Shown piece after piece: positions 12,019-23,987 of a stretch of DNA of 64,000 nucleotides. The stretch's first letter is position 1. Every line of letters starts with the position of its first letter. The stretch comes from Harmothoe impar (Eukaryota; Annelida; Polychaeta; Phyllodocida; Polynoidae). The stretch lies in the NCBI GenBank assembly GCA_947462335.1, contig OX381720.1, forward strand, positions 2,177,501 through 2,241,500. The letters run 5' to 3'. The position numbers and the translations under genes are program-made. The notes below the pieces were generated by a model that did not search any database, was not told where the DNA came from, and was given only the letters and a program-made list of their open reading frames with translations.

Positions 12019-13619
12019 CCATCCATAAAGTATGTCACGCTTTTTTGGGCCATTTTGAACACCCCCCACCCCATGTCACACTTTGTCACACTTTTTCCGA
12101 CACCCCCTACAAAAGTATGTCACAAATCCACTGACACCCCCCCCCCCAGCCTTCCTCTGCATATAGTTAGGTATTGATCAATCTAAGTGGCATAAAAGAG
12201 CATGCATACATAATCTTAACCCAGTATTTGTTTACAATTAGATGTTATTCAAATGAGTTAAAGTATGACATCAGTCAAATCTTTAGAGCCAATGTTAATG
12301 CATTTTATTGACTAGACCTAAATCTTAATGGCTGAGGTATCCTTGATCCATGGATTCTTGACAGTATTCACAGGAAAACAGGTGTGCCACTGCTATCCTG
12401 TGACTCCTCTTGTGTTGGAAGACCTGCAGGGCAGATTCAGAAATTTGAGAAGGAGGGGGCGTGATATAGGCAATGTACTGAGCATGATATAGGCAATGTA
12501 CTGATGGCATTGGACCCATTTACATTAACATCTAGACCAGAAAGTGGGGATGCCCAGCCCCCCCCTTCCCCTGAGTCCCCCTCACCCCCTGCTGGATCCA
12601 CCCCTGTGTGGTATTCAAATACTCATGCTCTATCCTCAACAGATCTTCATGGTTCATGTTCTTCATAGCATACACAAGTTTGCATTGTTGCTTAGTGGCA
12701 ACACATATTGGATGGATATGTACTAGAAGGAGACTGTAGGTAATGCTGGAAGAACCTTGTTTACATGTGTCTCCTTTACCCTTCCTTGATTCATCCTGTA
12801 CACCAGGACAGGCAAAGTAATGGGGCAGACCCTTTGCGCAATTGTCTGCAGATTTTGGGAGGATATCTTTGCTGGGTGCAAGGTGAAAAAATACTGAGAG
12901 GTAGTTTTCTAACCCATCTAGTTTCACAGGCAAGCCATCGTTGGCTGTGTGGACCAAAGCCAATGGTACTCATAAAAACCTGTCCCTGTCCATATAAGAG
13001 CTCTTTGGATTCAAGCATTGTCCTTTTGTCTGGAAACTTTACAATCTGTAGAAGTAGGAAATAATGGCTTTCCCTCACATGTGTTGCTTGCCATTTCTCA
13101 GACTTTGTAGGTAACACTGCTATTTCATCTATAATCTTCTTTATACTCTGTAACCACTTGGTGTTAAATCTATTATGGTCTGTGACAAAACGTCGGCCAA
13201 AACATTTCCAGTATGTGTAAAGTCTTTCTTTTCTAGCTCTGGATCCATGGCCCTTCCTTGACAAAGCATCCGCAGCTCACCCCTGTTAAATGCACTCTTA
13301 CTTGGGGCATAAGAGACTATCAAACGTGCATCCAAGTTTGCAACAATAAATGGATCGATCACACAGTTGATAATTTTGTCGTACCTGGGGTTTTGACTTG
13401 TGTGAAGTTGAAGGTGGAGTTGTAGATCTGCTACAACAACCAACATGTATTTAACTCGGAGATGTCACTAAGTTATACAGAAGTTACTATATTCTTTACA
13501 AAATTCTGAAAGTGTGATGTCACACAAGTCCATAGACTCCCCCCCCCCCCCCACCCCCATGTCACACTTCGTCACACAAAAAAACACCCCCCCTCGAGTG
13601 TGACATACTTTATGGATGG
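12019..13619 (-). mobile_element. TIR element enclosing a decayed ORF
   Basis: The left end CCATCCATAAAGTATGTCAC is repeated inverted at the right (GTGACATACTTTATGGATGG), an exact 20-bp TIR. Sub-terminal CCCCATGTCACACTTxGTCACAC words occur inside both ends. The element spans about 1.6 kb and encloses a degenerate minus-strand coding region (12600-13446). No target duplication was identified with confidence. A CCAGAAAGTGGGG...GGATCCACCCCTG fragment (12536-12606) looks like an inserted MITE piece. Confidence 0.6.
12600..13446 (-). pseudogene. decayed ORF of a multi-copy invertebrate protein family
   Basis: Three overlapping minus-strand frames (13446-13141, 13264-12791, 12963-12600) follow each other in order, so this is one coding region broken by at least two frameshifts. 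In order I see NPRYDKIINC, YAPSKSAFNRGELRM, ELEKKDF, WQATHVRESHYFLLLQIVKF, and then SADNCAKGLPHYFACPGVQDE. From memory this order (NPRY, SAYNRVERRM, ELEKxNF, HVRxSxY-LQIVKC, FACPSVQ) is that of an uncharacterised ORF family present in many copies in marine invertebrates. A central piece after the RRM-like motif seems deleted. Function is unknown. Position inside a TIR pair suggests it belongs to, or was captured by, a DNA transposon. Confidence 0.55.
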
Positions 13620-13727
13620 CCCCTTTGGGCTATCCAAGTCACTCTGCTAATCTGGCATAGTAGCTGTTTTGATGGAAGTATTCACTCTACATTCTAATGT
13701 TTCCAGCCACATGGCCCTTGATCCCTA

Positions 13728-13872
13728 AATTCGACACTGCGACATGGACCTTTTTTGGCTTAGTGACATGGGACATGATAAATAAATAGATAGTGACATG
13801 GGACATGGGCCATTTTTAAAATCGACATGGCAACATGTCCATTTCTTAAGATTGACATGGCGACATGGGGAC
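13728..13872. repeat. CGACATGG / GTGACATGGGACATG repeat array
   Basis: Degenerate units of the CCATGTCGATTTTAAGAAATGG family, in inverted orientation relative to 11405-11645. Confidence 0.45.
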
Positions 13873-16155
13873 CCCCCTATCAGCGTATAATCAAGGGCCC
13901 CAGCTTCAGTGAAGGTATAGGGGGAACAACTGATTTTGAAGGGAGAAGGCTAGGATTATGTGTTATACCTCATCAGAAAGTGAGAAAAGACAGGACCATA
14001 ATATATAATTAGTATGTCAGCAGTTACAAAACTCGATTTTGATTGATTTCATTCTGGAAAAAATACAATATTTAAATCTATGTTTTACGGGAACATGGCT
14101 AGTGGTCATTTTAGGTTTATACAATATGATTCACTCCAGAAAAGGGATTCATCAAATAGATAAGGTCCTACTTGAATTTGAAATTCTGGGATGGATATGG
14201 AATACAGCAGCAATAATTGAGCCTGACAGCTCGAGTACAGTGATCATGGCTGCCATGTTTACATCGCTGACACCCACATGCTGGTCCCGCACTCAATTTT
14301 TTTTTCTAATTCCCTTCTTGTTCGTTAATCATTCCCCAAATGACCTCTTAAATTATCAACTATATGTATAATTTACATTTGGATTGTATTGCAGGGACTT
14401 TTTGTTGTTCTCTTTGACTTGGTCTCTCTTTAGCCGCTGATCCACTGCCGCAAGTTACCTGCGAATGTAGTTGTACGACAGGCCCTTGAGAGTCCCCAGG
14501 ACCACAATGCACCAGGCATCATGACGTCTTCCATGTAGGGAATCCCCTGCAGCATCTTTTGGTACATTGACCCCAATACATTGTACTCAAGCCATACAGT
14601 ACTTGATCACTTTTAAATGGCAAACATTAGTCCTGACCTACAAACCGCTGCCTAAATAACAAAAACAAAGTGTATACATTAGAATATGGCAATATAATTG
14701 GTGGGATATATCTGTAAGCCTTTTGCTTTAAAACTACACGATTTGATATTCTCTGGAAATATCAGAGAGAAAATGCTGAAATGTAAACTTGGCTTCACTG
14801 GATATGTTAAGAGTTTTATATATTGTCAAGGCTGAACAGTAGAAATGGAACAGTACTTCTCAAGGAAATTGCCTATACATTTTCTGAAAGCTATTAAAGA
14901 TAAAATCTCCTATATTACTCCTATATATACTTCCTACTGTAGGAGTCTATACTTAAGCCATACTAAGCCACCAACAACTAGAATTTATTGTCTCCTTTTA
15001 TAGTCTCATTTTCCTACTGCAGGGGTCTATAGTTAAGCTATACTACCATTGTGGTGGTGGCCATCGGAGCATGGAGACCTTGTAAGACTGTAGGTGTGTT
15101 CGTGGATTGAAACTGGGAACATTTGGTTCGAAGGGGTTCCAAACATTTTAATGTCAAGCTACCTGATTGGCTACAGTACTATGACATCATATAGGATAAG
15201 AACCAGTCATTTATTATCAGTGGGGAGGGGGATTATAACAAATCTTCAAATAGCTTCCTTGCCCTCTTCGTGTTAGAGATATCTACACCCTTTTACAGCC
15301 CTTAATAGTTATTAATGACCACTCCTGTAGCATATTACACTAAGACCCCCTCCCTTCCCCTGGGTCGAGTACAACGCAGTACCAGGTACCCTGTCGTTAG
15401 GTGCCACATCAACCAAACCACTGTTAGGACACGGTTCCAGGGGCTTGCTTAACAACGGGTAACATATAGCTAGCTAGGTGACTCCAACCCAAACAGACGG
15501 TTGGAGGCAGGTGGAGAGGGCAGACCAGGGACCCACTGAAGGGGCAGGCTGAGGCTAGGACCACACCACCACTACTGGGGCTCCACACATACTAGCAGGT
15601 AGGGTTGGCTGAGTGTCTCTTACCATTATAACCTTCCACACCAATGTTCCTATACAAGGAACTTATAAGTATAATAAAACGGTACCTTTCAGCAAGCGAG
15701 TTCTGTTGACCTGACTTACTTAAACCTATCAATCACCATTCTGACTAAAGTATCTCATAGTGTTACCAACTACCAAACCTGGAGGAGGACCAGTCTAGAC
15801 TACACCACTACCAGTGCTCAACAGGCTACATGGAGCAATCTGCACTGCATTAATGCATCATTCGGTCATAAGGTCAACCCCCAGCAGATATACAGTTATA
15901 TCACATTCGCACCCTACCCTTATACTTTTAAAGAAGGCCAATTGATTGATCCTACCACCTAACAAGATCCCCAGTAATACTAGCGTAGGCCTAATAGTAA
16001 TACATGACTAGATCCTTAACTTGGGCCCTACAACAATTACCCCAGCCCCTCAGTGGACAATAAATGCCAGGCGCTGTCCCCGAGCCTAGATAACCATTAG
16101 ACCATAACCATTGACCTATTTGGTTCCCTTTCCTTCAAACCACAAACACACATAC
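13873..16155. other. no gene recognised
   Basis: Intergenic sequence without convincing exons. The short plus-strand ORF at 14039-14371 has no recognisable domain. No repeats with clear ends were delimited. Confidence 0.35.
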
Positions 16156-16364
16156 TTGGTGAGTTCAGTATGCGCCAAATGCCTTGGTTTAGTCTAACAC
16201 TGAACCAGCACACCTGTACCCTCTAGTACACTATTGCAAGGAACCAGCTTCAGTAAACCGAGGTTTATGTAGCTGGGTACTTGCAAGCCCCTACCGGAAG
16301 CTACAGTCATGCTGGTTCAGTATTAAACTAAACCGAGACATTTGGCGCATACCGGACTCACCAA
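16156..16364. mobile_element. foldback MITE with ~50-bp arms
   Basis: TTGGTGAGTTCAGTATGCGC at the left is matched by inverted TTGGTGAGTCCGGTATGCGC at the right. The pairing continues through ATTTGGCGCAT, AAACCAAG-like and TGAACCAGCA words, giving arms of roughly 50 bp around a ~100-bp centre. Confidence 0.7.
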
Positions 16365-16369
16365 CTGTA

Positions 16370-16830
16370 CCAGGATCCTGGCACCACAGATTTACCTACT
16401 GCCTTGTGTGAGCTGCCATCTTGTCCCCTCATATATATTCAGTCAGCTATTACAGACTATGACAGAACCCAATATATAGGGGGTGAAATGTACTGAACTA
16501 TAGCATTTAGTCCCCTTCTCCTCCACTATTGCTTTCCCCATGGAGCTGAAGTAGGTCATTTACTAGCTGCCACCAGTCACTTGTTATCTATCGCCATAGT
16601 GAATAATGTATGTGTGTGCAAAAAAACTTATCAAGGGCACAGAGTACAGACACTCGCCACCCTTACAAAAAGCTGACGCAATGTTATCGTGACCTCATAT
16701 TTACATTGGATAGGATATACCTGAGAGGTGAATCTTTCTCCACTGTTATTTGAAGGCCCAAATCTCGGCCAGTTGGAGTGGACATACAGGTACTCAGCAC
16801 TATATATAAGGGCATTGGAGGTTTTATATA
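16370..16830 (+). promoter_or_regulatory. duplicated upstream region of the signal-peptide exon
   Basis: This segment (GGCACCACAG...TATTACAGACTATGAC...CTAGCTGCCACxAGTCACTT) is clearly homologous to about 45680-46080, which lies upstream of the third gene's signal-peptide exon. The shared upstream position suggests that it carries the gene's 5' region. A TATATATAAG word at about 16801 could be a TATA element. No transcription start can be proven. Confidence 0.35.
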
Positions 16831-16943
16831 TTTACTGACTATCATATGCTGTTCTGGACGTAGTCCCTAATCTATTAGTGTATGCCAACAACTCCTTCAA
16901 GCAGCAAATCTGCTTTAATCTGATACCAAACATGCTTATATAC

Positions 16944-17238
16944 GGCTGTGTCTCACAAACTTGGGCCAATATTTTCGTCTCTGACCGGGTGCCATCTCTG
17001 ACCAGGTGCCATCTCAGATTGGGTGCCATCTATTTAGGGCAGATGATGATGAAAATGACAACTAATTTACTAATTTAAAGAATTATAATATTCATTTACC
17101 TTTTCAGCCAAATACTAACTACTTCTGCCCTAAATAAACCATTTCCATTCAGGCCGGTCAGAGACGGCACCCAGTCAGAGATGGCACCCAGTCAGAGATG
17201 GCACCCAAACATTGGCCCAAGTTCGTGAGACACAGCCA
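16944..17238. mobile_element. MITE with GGCTGTGTCTCAC TIRs
   Basis: The left end GGCTGTGTCTCACAAACTTG and the inverted right end GGCTGTGTCTCACGAACTTG agree over more than 30 bp. Inside each end are repeats of TCTCTGACCxGGTGCCA. The element is 295 bp and appears to be absent from the related upstream region at about 46.08 kb. Confidence 0.7.
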
Positions 17239-17546
17239 TAAGTGAGCGTTCTGAACATATGTACTACGGTATTGAATTCTCAGACCAACTGTTCAGCTTG
17301 TAGGGTTGGTATGAAGTTGGGGATGAGGCTTATTATTGATTACAGCCGAGAATTCATGGTACATACAGATGGAAAACATGGGTGTTAAAATACCAGAGGT
17401 GAGGGCAGAGTAATTTATTACTATCTGGGTGGGCTTGGTGGATTCTCCGAGATTTCCCGATTTTCCTAGATTTCATTGGTTGACTGGAAACTTTTTTTTC
17501 TTCCTGAACAGATACTTTGGCGTCATATTGGATATAAAATTGCAAG

Positions 17547-20500
17547 ATGGAGGTTTTACCAATGACGTTGTGCCTACTAACTGTGGGTATAGCTTCACTA
17601 ACAGCAGGTAAGCCTATGTTATGTTCTTTGGGGACTGACTCAATGTTTTAGATTAATACAGAATCATATTAGACCTTAGGCTTGCATTTCATAATTTCAG
17701 ATTCAATAGCCATGAAAAAACAAACTGAGATGTGATGAATTTCTGTTTGGGAGTAAATGTGATATCAAAAAATGGCATAGTTTCAGGGAAAACCCTTATG
17801 TTCAATCAGATATATATGTACATATTGGTCTATACTGTTCACATTGCATCGATCAGTCACAGATCAAAAGCTCTGTTAAGAAATAAAGAGTGTGTTTTAG
17901 GCCCCCTTTGCTTATATATATGAAAGATGTTATGTAGTTCTGCCTGAAAAGATTTGTCCTAAAGGAGTGGTCATTTTTATACAACGGGGGGTCAGTCTAT
18001 TCAGGGGGCGGACAAATTTGAACCCCTTACCAGGGGGAGGAGGGAAGGGGGCAGGGTAAAAAGAATTTTACTCTTTTGAGATAAAAATCCAGTGCTGTAC
18101 TATGCAGTCTATGGCTTATAGGGTTGGCCGCTTGGGGGTATGGCCAGAATGATTTTGACCTGCTCACGCGAAAGTCCACTGACCCTCCCTGTTATCAAAA
18201 GAAATTACCACTCCCTAATACTGAACCAAATTCCACTGGAAACAGGGAAAGAGTAATAGTGACCTCCAATAAAAGACTGAAGTGGCTGTGATTTTGATCC
18301 GATTGTACTCTCTTACATTGTGTTTAGGTGCTGAGGAGACTACTCCTGACCTAGATCTACTGAAAGTGTGCAGTACATATCAGATTCAAGTGCCATCCGT
18401 TCCCTATATTAATGGCAACTATACAAGGATTAATATGACCTGTGATGGGAGACCTGTATTTCATAAGGTAGCTATATATGATATTTCTCACAAATCCATG
18501 TTAAATCACAGGGAATTGAAAAATCTTAGCAATAAGAATATAAGACTATGATTACTATTTATGTAATTTGCTTTTACTTCTTGTGTTGGCTCCATTCGCA
18601 CTGTTTGGGTGAATGAAATCATGTTTTTTTTATTCCTTTTCCCCTATTGTATTGCTTATGTAAGGAACCCTCTTATTATTGGGGGCCTCACATAGGGATG
18701 TCATCGATACCCCCAGAATCAATAAACCAAAAGCATTTTATCGATACAGTCTTTCTTGAATACATAGCATGGTAATTTACCTTTCTAAAACTGCAAGAAT
18801 ACATATGCCAACTAGAACTTGCTTTTTATTCGGTTTGAAAGTTATCGATATGACCGGAAAATCATGACCAAGATAGTGATAATCAATATGGAAATAAATT
18901 CGGTGTCAATGACATCCCTAACCAAGAGTCAATCCTCCCCCCCCTTAATCACCACCCGCCTGCCTCACCCCACCAGGCTACCACTTGCACTTTTCCTACA
19001 ACACTTTTAATCCTCGGATTATGTGCTTTTCAGCCAGAACCTCATCCGAGTTGGTTGGTAGCATCTGGTGACTTCTGGATTCTACAACCCGAGGGTGTGT
19101 GCGTCACAGATGGGATCTACGACTTAGAAAAAGGACATGGTCCATCCGAAGCATATGGTGCAGATTGTCTCCAGACAGGTAAGTGGCAAGGAGAAACGAC
19201 CTCTCGGCCCGTGCTTCAATATTCGCAAATACTGAATATACAAAAGGTGTGTATACATACTTACTTACTGCTACAATGCTGTCACCTTGTGTAAACAGGA
19301 ATACTGTAATGTAAACACTTAGTACTGGTAAATGCTGGTCTCACACAAGAAGAAGAATTTTAGTAGAAAGAATATAAAAATAAAAGAAAGGGGCTAAACA
19401 TGGCTATTTAGTGTTGCCACCTATAGGCACTTTTCAATTTATCTATAAGCAATTAGCTGTCAGTATATGCACCTTTTGCATATTCAGTATAATATTATAT
19501 GCACCATTTGAAGATGCTGCGAGGTCATCCCAACAATCAGGTAGTGCCACAAGAAAGAAAAACTCTCAGAGATTGTCTGGATATTTATACACCTCACCCA
19601 CATTCCAATTCACTTACTCACCCACTGCCTTTCTCCCCATCCTCCTTCTCACCCACTCCCCTCCAAATCCACTCCCCTACTAGCCCACTCCCCTACTCAC
19701 CCACTCCCCTACTCACCCACTCCCCTCCAAATCCACTTCCCTACTAGCCCACTCTCCTGCTCACCGACTCCCCTACTAACCCACTCCCCTTCTCCCCTAC
19801 CCCATTCTCGCTCACTCTGCTTCTAATCCACTCCCCTACTCACCAACTCCCCTACTTACCCACTCGCCTACTTACCCACTCCCTTACTCAACCACTCACC
19901 TACTTCCCTACTCACCCCGTCACCCACTCCTCTACTCACCCGCTTCCCTACCTACCCACTCCCCTACTCGCCTACTCACTGACCCCTTCTCACCCATCCC
20001 CCTACTCCCGTACTCACTCGCTTCCTTAATCCCCCAATCCCTTACTCAGCCACTCCCCTACTCACCCACCCCTTTTCACCCACTCCCCTTCCTATGTACT
20101 ACTCTACTCCCCCTACTTATCCATTTCCCTTCTTACCTACTCCCCTACTCAACCACCCTTCGACTCACCCACCTGCCCACTCACCTGCTTCCCTACCCAT
20201 CCACACCCCTTCTACACAACTCGCCCAATCCCTACTCACAAATGAGTATGACCACTCACTTTTATTGTTAATGCTAAATGTTAGCTGTCACAATTTGCTT
20301 TGTATGATATGGTTTACAGCGCAAAAGTCCATGTTGACACCAAATGTCTCTTAACATGACAGTTGGCAGATATAAGATCAAGCTTAAATGCAACTTTTTT
20401 TTCAACCTGATCATTGACAGATGAGAAATCATTGTTGACAAAAAAAAACATCTGAAAAGTTTGTCAGTTTGTTTTCATTTCGGGAGTGCTCATTCTGAAG

Positions 20501-21685
20501 TCGCTGTGATTTTGGTCTGATTCTGCTCTGGTTCCCCACATTGTGTACAGGTGACTCTGTGGAGATTGTGAAGCCTACTTCTGACCTAGATCTACTGAAG
20601 GTGTGCAGGACGTATCAGATTCAGGTGCCATCTCATATATCTTCGATTGATGGCAACTATACAAGAATAAACTTGATATGTGATGGAAGACCTGTATTTC
20701 ATAAGGTAGCTATATATGATGTTTCTCACATGTTTCCTATAGACTACACAGCCATTTCACTTATAAATATACCATGCAAACAAAATCTCAAGGGGAACTC
20801 GTGCCATTCTTGTGCCATTCTTGTGTCATGTACTGAGAATTAAAGAACGTTTTTGGAACATTTTCTAGACATTTTCTTGTGTCATAATCCCTGGATGTCT
20901 TGTAGTGAAATTTCTTGTTATTTGCACAAGTAGAACTAGGGAAATACACATCATCATTAAATGTGTCATTAGAAATTTTCTAGAGAACCTCCTGTGCTCT
21001 CTTATGTATACAGCTTGTCCTTTTGCCAAGAAATAACTTGTGTCATTCTTGAGTTCTGTTTTGAAGGAATAAAAACAACTTGTTTTTTATGAATGACCTA
21101 TACATGTATAACGCATCCTAAGCTATTTTGTTTATTTGTTTTATAAGTAGACACACGTCAGTGTCATTTGAGTCTTTTATAACAATACTGTCATTTACTG
21201 TACTTTCAGCCAGGAGGTCGGAGTTGGCTTGTAGCATCTGGTAAATTCTGGATTTTACAACCTGAAGGGGTGTGCTTCACAGATGGGATCTATGACGTAA
21301 AAGAAGGACATGGACCATCTGAGGCTTATGGTGCGGTTTGCATAGAGACAGGTAACTGCCACAACATCTGTAATATAGCAGCATTCATTTGAAACTGTCC
21401 TTTGATAATCATGTAAAATGAAAACAAATTAAGTACAATACATTCAAACCTTTATCATCAAAGTGCCTGTGGGTTTGAATTAGTAAAATAGTACTAAAAT
21501 AGCATTTTTAGACCTATTTTGCATCCTATATGAATTCCTCTGACAATAGTCTTGTGTCTAATAAACCAGGGCCAGAGATCTATATAGTTGGACCAGGGTC
21601 TGGAGGGACGTTCATCACTCTGACAGGGTCCCTCATCTGGACTACCCTAGTCTGGTCACTTCTGGGGATATGCCTTTCTTGCTGA
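17547..21685 (+). CDS. secreted two-module Cys-rich protein, probable GPI anchor
   Basis: Six exons with GT-AG borders and consistent phases: 17547-17607, 18328-18467, 19034-19178, 20551-20705, 21210-21351 and 21570-21685 (TGA). They join to 252 codons. The first exon encodes a signal peptide (MEVLPMTLCLLTVGIASLTA). Each following exon pair encodes one module with four cysteines (KVC, TCDGRP, EGVC, xxC before the last TG), an N-glycosylation site (NYT), and the signatures GNYTRIN, CDGRPVFHK, SWLVASGxFW and GPSEAYG. Phases are 1-0-1, so modules can be duplicated without a frame change. The last exon encodes a short GPGSGG linker and about 25 hydrophobic residues up to the stop, typical of a GPI-attachment signal. 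I do not recognise a named family. Function is unknown; a cell-surface or recognition role is inference. Confidence 0.75.
17960..18230. mobile_element. Harbinger-like MITE copy in intron 1
   Basis: The left end is AAAGGAGTGGTCATTTTTAT. The inverted right end (AAATTACCACTCCCTA) matches the ends of the element at 29749-30073. The left breakpoint of the 15.6-kb duplication lies inside it, at about 18050. Confidence 0.55.
18693..18920. mobile_element. TAGGGATGTCAT-type MITE
   Basis: The ends are TAGGGATGTCATCGATAC and, inverted, TAGGGATGTCATTGACAC. It lies in the intron between the two exons of the first module. The duplicate at 34274-34502 shares its position. Confidence 0.55.
19590..20240. repeat. 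CTCCCCTACTCACCCA minisatellite
   Basis: About 650 bp of degenerate 16-17-bp units (CCCACTCCCCTACTCAC) lie downstream of the 19034-19178 exon. Related arrays follow every second-type exon in the cluster. Pro/Thr/Ser ORFs (SPTPLLTHSP) through it are artefacts. Confidence 0.8.
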
Positions 21686-22151
21686 AGGACAGGTACATCT
21701 TACCATTATGTGTATCACAAGCTATCTCAGGGTGAATATGGCAGCCCTATAAAGAACCAGTATTTCACCCCCCCCTCCATCAATTAACCTTTGTGTGTAT
21801 TTCAGCCCCTGTCAAATCATCATAATTATGATTATAAAAAAAAGATCTGTATCATATTTCAGATCAATCGACTGAAATTCTGACAAACATTATTGATAAT
21901 GGCACGAACAGCAAGGAACGCTCACCTGTATAGTTCCCCACTGGGGTTATTTCCCGAGTTGAGGCCTAGTGATATGACCCTCAGTGAGAAACTATGCTCA
22001 TGAAATTGTCTATTTATTTTCACATTTTTAAGTATGGAGGTTTGAGTAGTGCAGTGTCATATTAGTAAAACACTATCAACAACTAGATACATGCCATTGT
22101 AAAGGGTAAATACATCTTTTGACAGAAGGTTAAATAATATGGACTTTTCAG

Positions 22152-22348
22152 GTATTCTATGCCCATCAGATGAATGCCGTAGGCTATCTCCACTATGTGC
22201 AGAATCTGTGGGAGTACCTGCCAGCACGCCACAGAATCATCAGTGCACTCTGTACAGGAGTAGTCATAGCTCACCATCGGTCGTTTCTGCGATAGGAGAG
22301 CACAAGCTGGCTGACAAACAGATCAATATACCAAGAGACTCCTCCTAA
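22152..22348 (+). CDS. possible alternative terminal exon
   Basis: An acceptor (GACTTTTCAG) precedes an open stretch whose phase fits the phase-1 donor at 21351. It would add about 65 residues beginning ILCPSDECRRLSP with four cysteines and no hydrophobic tail. This would give a soluble alternative to the membrane-anchoring exon at 21570. In the duplicate (about 39563) the acceptor reads TTTTAAG, so it would not splice there. Support is weak; it could be chance. Confidence 0.2.
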
Positions 22349-22620
22349 GTGGGAATATAATTTAGCAACATGGAACTGGACACACATTAATATGTTGACT
22401 ACAATCTTGTCAATACAAATTTAAGATACATCATAAAGAAGACTATAAAATAAGATCAATTTCCTGGGATAGAATATTTCAGGTAGCAGATGTTCACAAG
22501 ACCCTAACCCTTACTCATTAAGTACTTGAATATTGAGATTCTTTTTGTGCTAGTTTGACTATGTAGAGGTTATGCCAGAAGACCACCAGACTGTGATATC
22601 TGATTGGGCCAAAAAATAAT

Positions 22621-22843
22621 GTTTGTTTCAGGTCATCCGACTGACCCTATCAAAACAAGGCCGACCCTACGGTTTTTCATGCAATTTCGAAGAAATTTTT
22701 GTATTTTTACCCTTTTTTGGTCAATTTTAGGGTCTTCTGAGCGGCTGGGTAGTACTTTCATGCTTAAAAAGAAAAAAGTAAAACATAAAATATAATCCGA
22801 CCTACCGACCCTACATTTTCTTGCCATGTTACCTGAAACAAAC
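22621..22843. mobile_element. MITE with GTTTGTTTCAGGT ends
   Basis: A 13-bp TIR (GTTTGTTTCAGGT) encloses CCGACTGACCCTAT at the left and CGACCTACCGACCCTAC at the right. It is shared by both duplication copies (second copy 40033-40255), so it predates the duplication. Confidence 0.6.
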
Positions 22844-23886
22844 CTTTGGCTCTGGCTATTGGTACTGTTTTGTCATGAATAATATGAGTGGATGAGGATA
22901 GTCTAACTTTTTTGTGATTTTGTGCAAGTGCTTGTAAGGAAACAGACTGAGTTTGTTTTCCAATAGATTTAGATTTCTCATTCTTTATGTACAAAGTATT
23001 CTTGCTCTGTGATAATTCGGATTTGCATATTGCATGATAATCAGGTGCTACACTTAACCATTTACCTTTTTGGGATGTTTTGGTTATAAGAAGAGGGACA
23101 TGATATTGAATTTTAACTAAAATGTTTAGGTGTTTTATATAACTAGCAGAGTGCTCTGTAACCTTGTAACTATTGGATTGATAAATGTCCCCTTTGGCCT
23201 ATCATAAATTAGAAAGGGGAACAGGGTGTTCATAGTATAGTAACCAAAAGGTATAGCAATTTTATATCACCAAGACCTGACAATGTGCCGAAACCGCCTG
23301 TTGCGAAGTTGTAATCTTCAATTGCAGGTGTTAGCTGAGTAACGTCACACACCATCACCCAACACGATTTAAACAACTCGTCTATTCTGAGAATCACAAT
23401 TTCAGGCATAACAGCTTTACAGTGGCCATTTAAGACAGACAGTGGACCACAGGATAGTGAGGGGTACATCCGAGGGTACCCACTGGGAGGGTTACACTCA
23501 TCCAATGACCCCCTGCAGTTTTATCAATTGAGTTTATTTTGGTTGCTTCGCTAAATTTTCTGGTCTTGACTATAGCACAGTGTCCTGTAGCGTTGAATTG
23601 TAACCATAAGGCTTGATAATGTCACCAATTGACAATATTACATATGTTAACACTGTTTATCTTTAATAGGAACAGTAGTTGTGACTAGACATGAAAGCTA
23701 ACAGATATCTATCTATTGTAGGAATTGCCTCAATCAACTATATATATATGTTATGAATTGCATAACCTAGAATGTTATATCTTCATTAATGATCCATGTA
23801 GTAAATTTCCAATTAGTCCAATATTGCCCACACTCCACAACTGTGGCACACTATTCAACATAGGCCTGGATTTCAATATTCAATTT

Positions 23887-23987
<101 letters not shown>

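Noticed and set aside
14440..14600. Minus-strand exon-like stretch with a GTAACT donor
   Set aside because: No consistent acceptor, no recognisable domain, and other frames look equally open.
19411..20354. SPTPLLTHSP-type ORFs here and at 30052-30456, 37364-37765 and 49549-50309
   Set aside because: They are translations of the CTCCCCTACTCACCCA minisatellite; the array lies in introns and differs in length between copies.
22083..22277. Minus-strand ORF conserved in the second copy (39489-39689)
   Set aside because: The conservation equals that of the surrounding duplicated DNA. No splice or domain support was seen on that strand.
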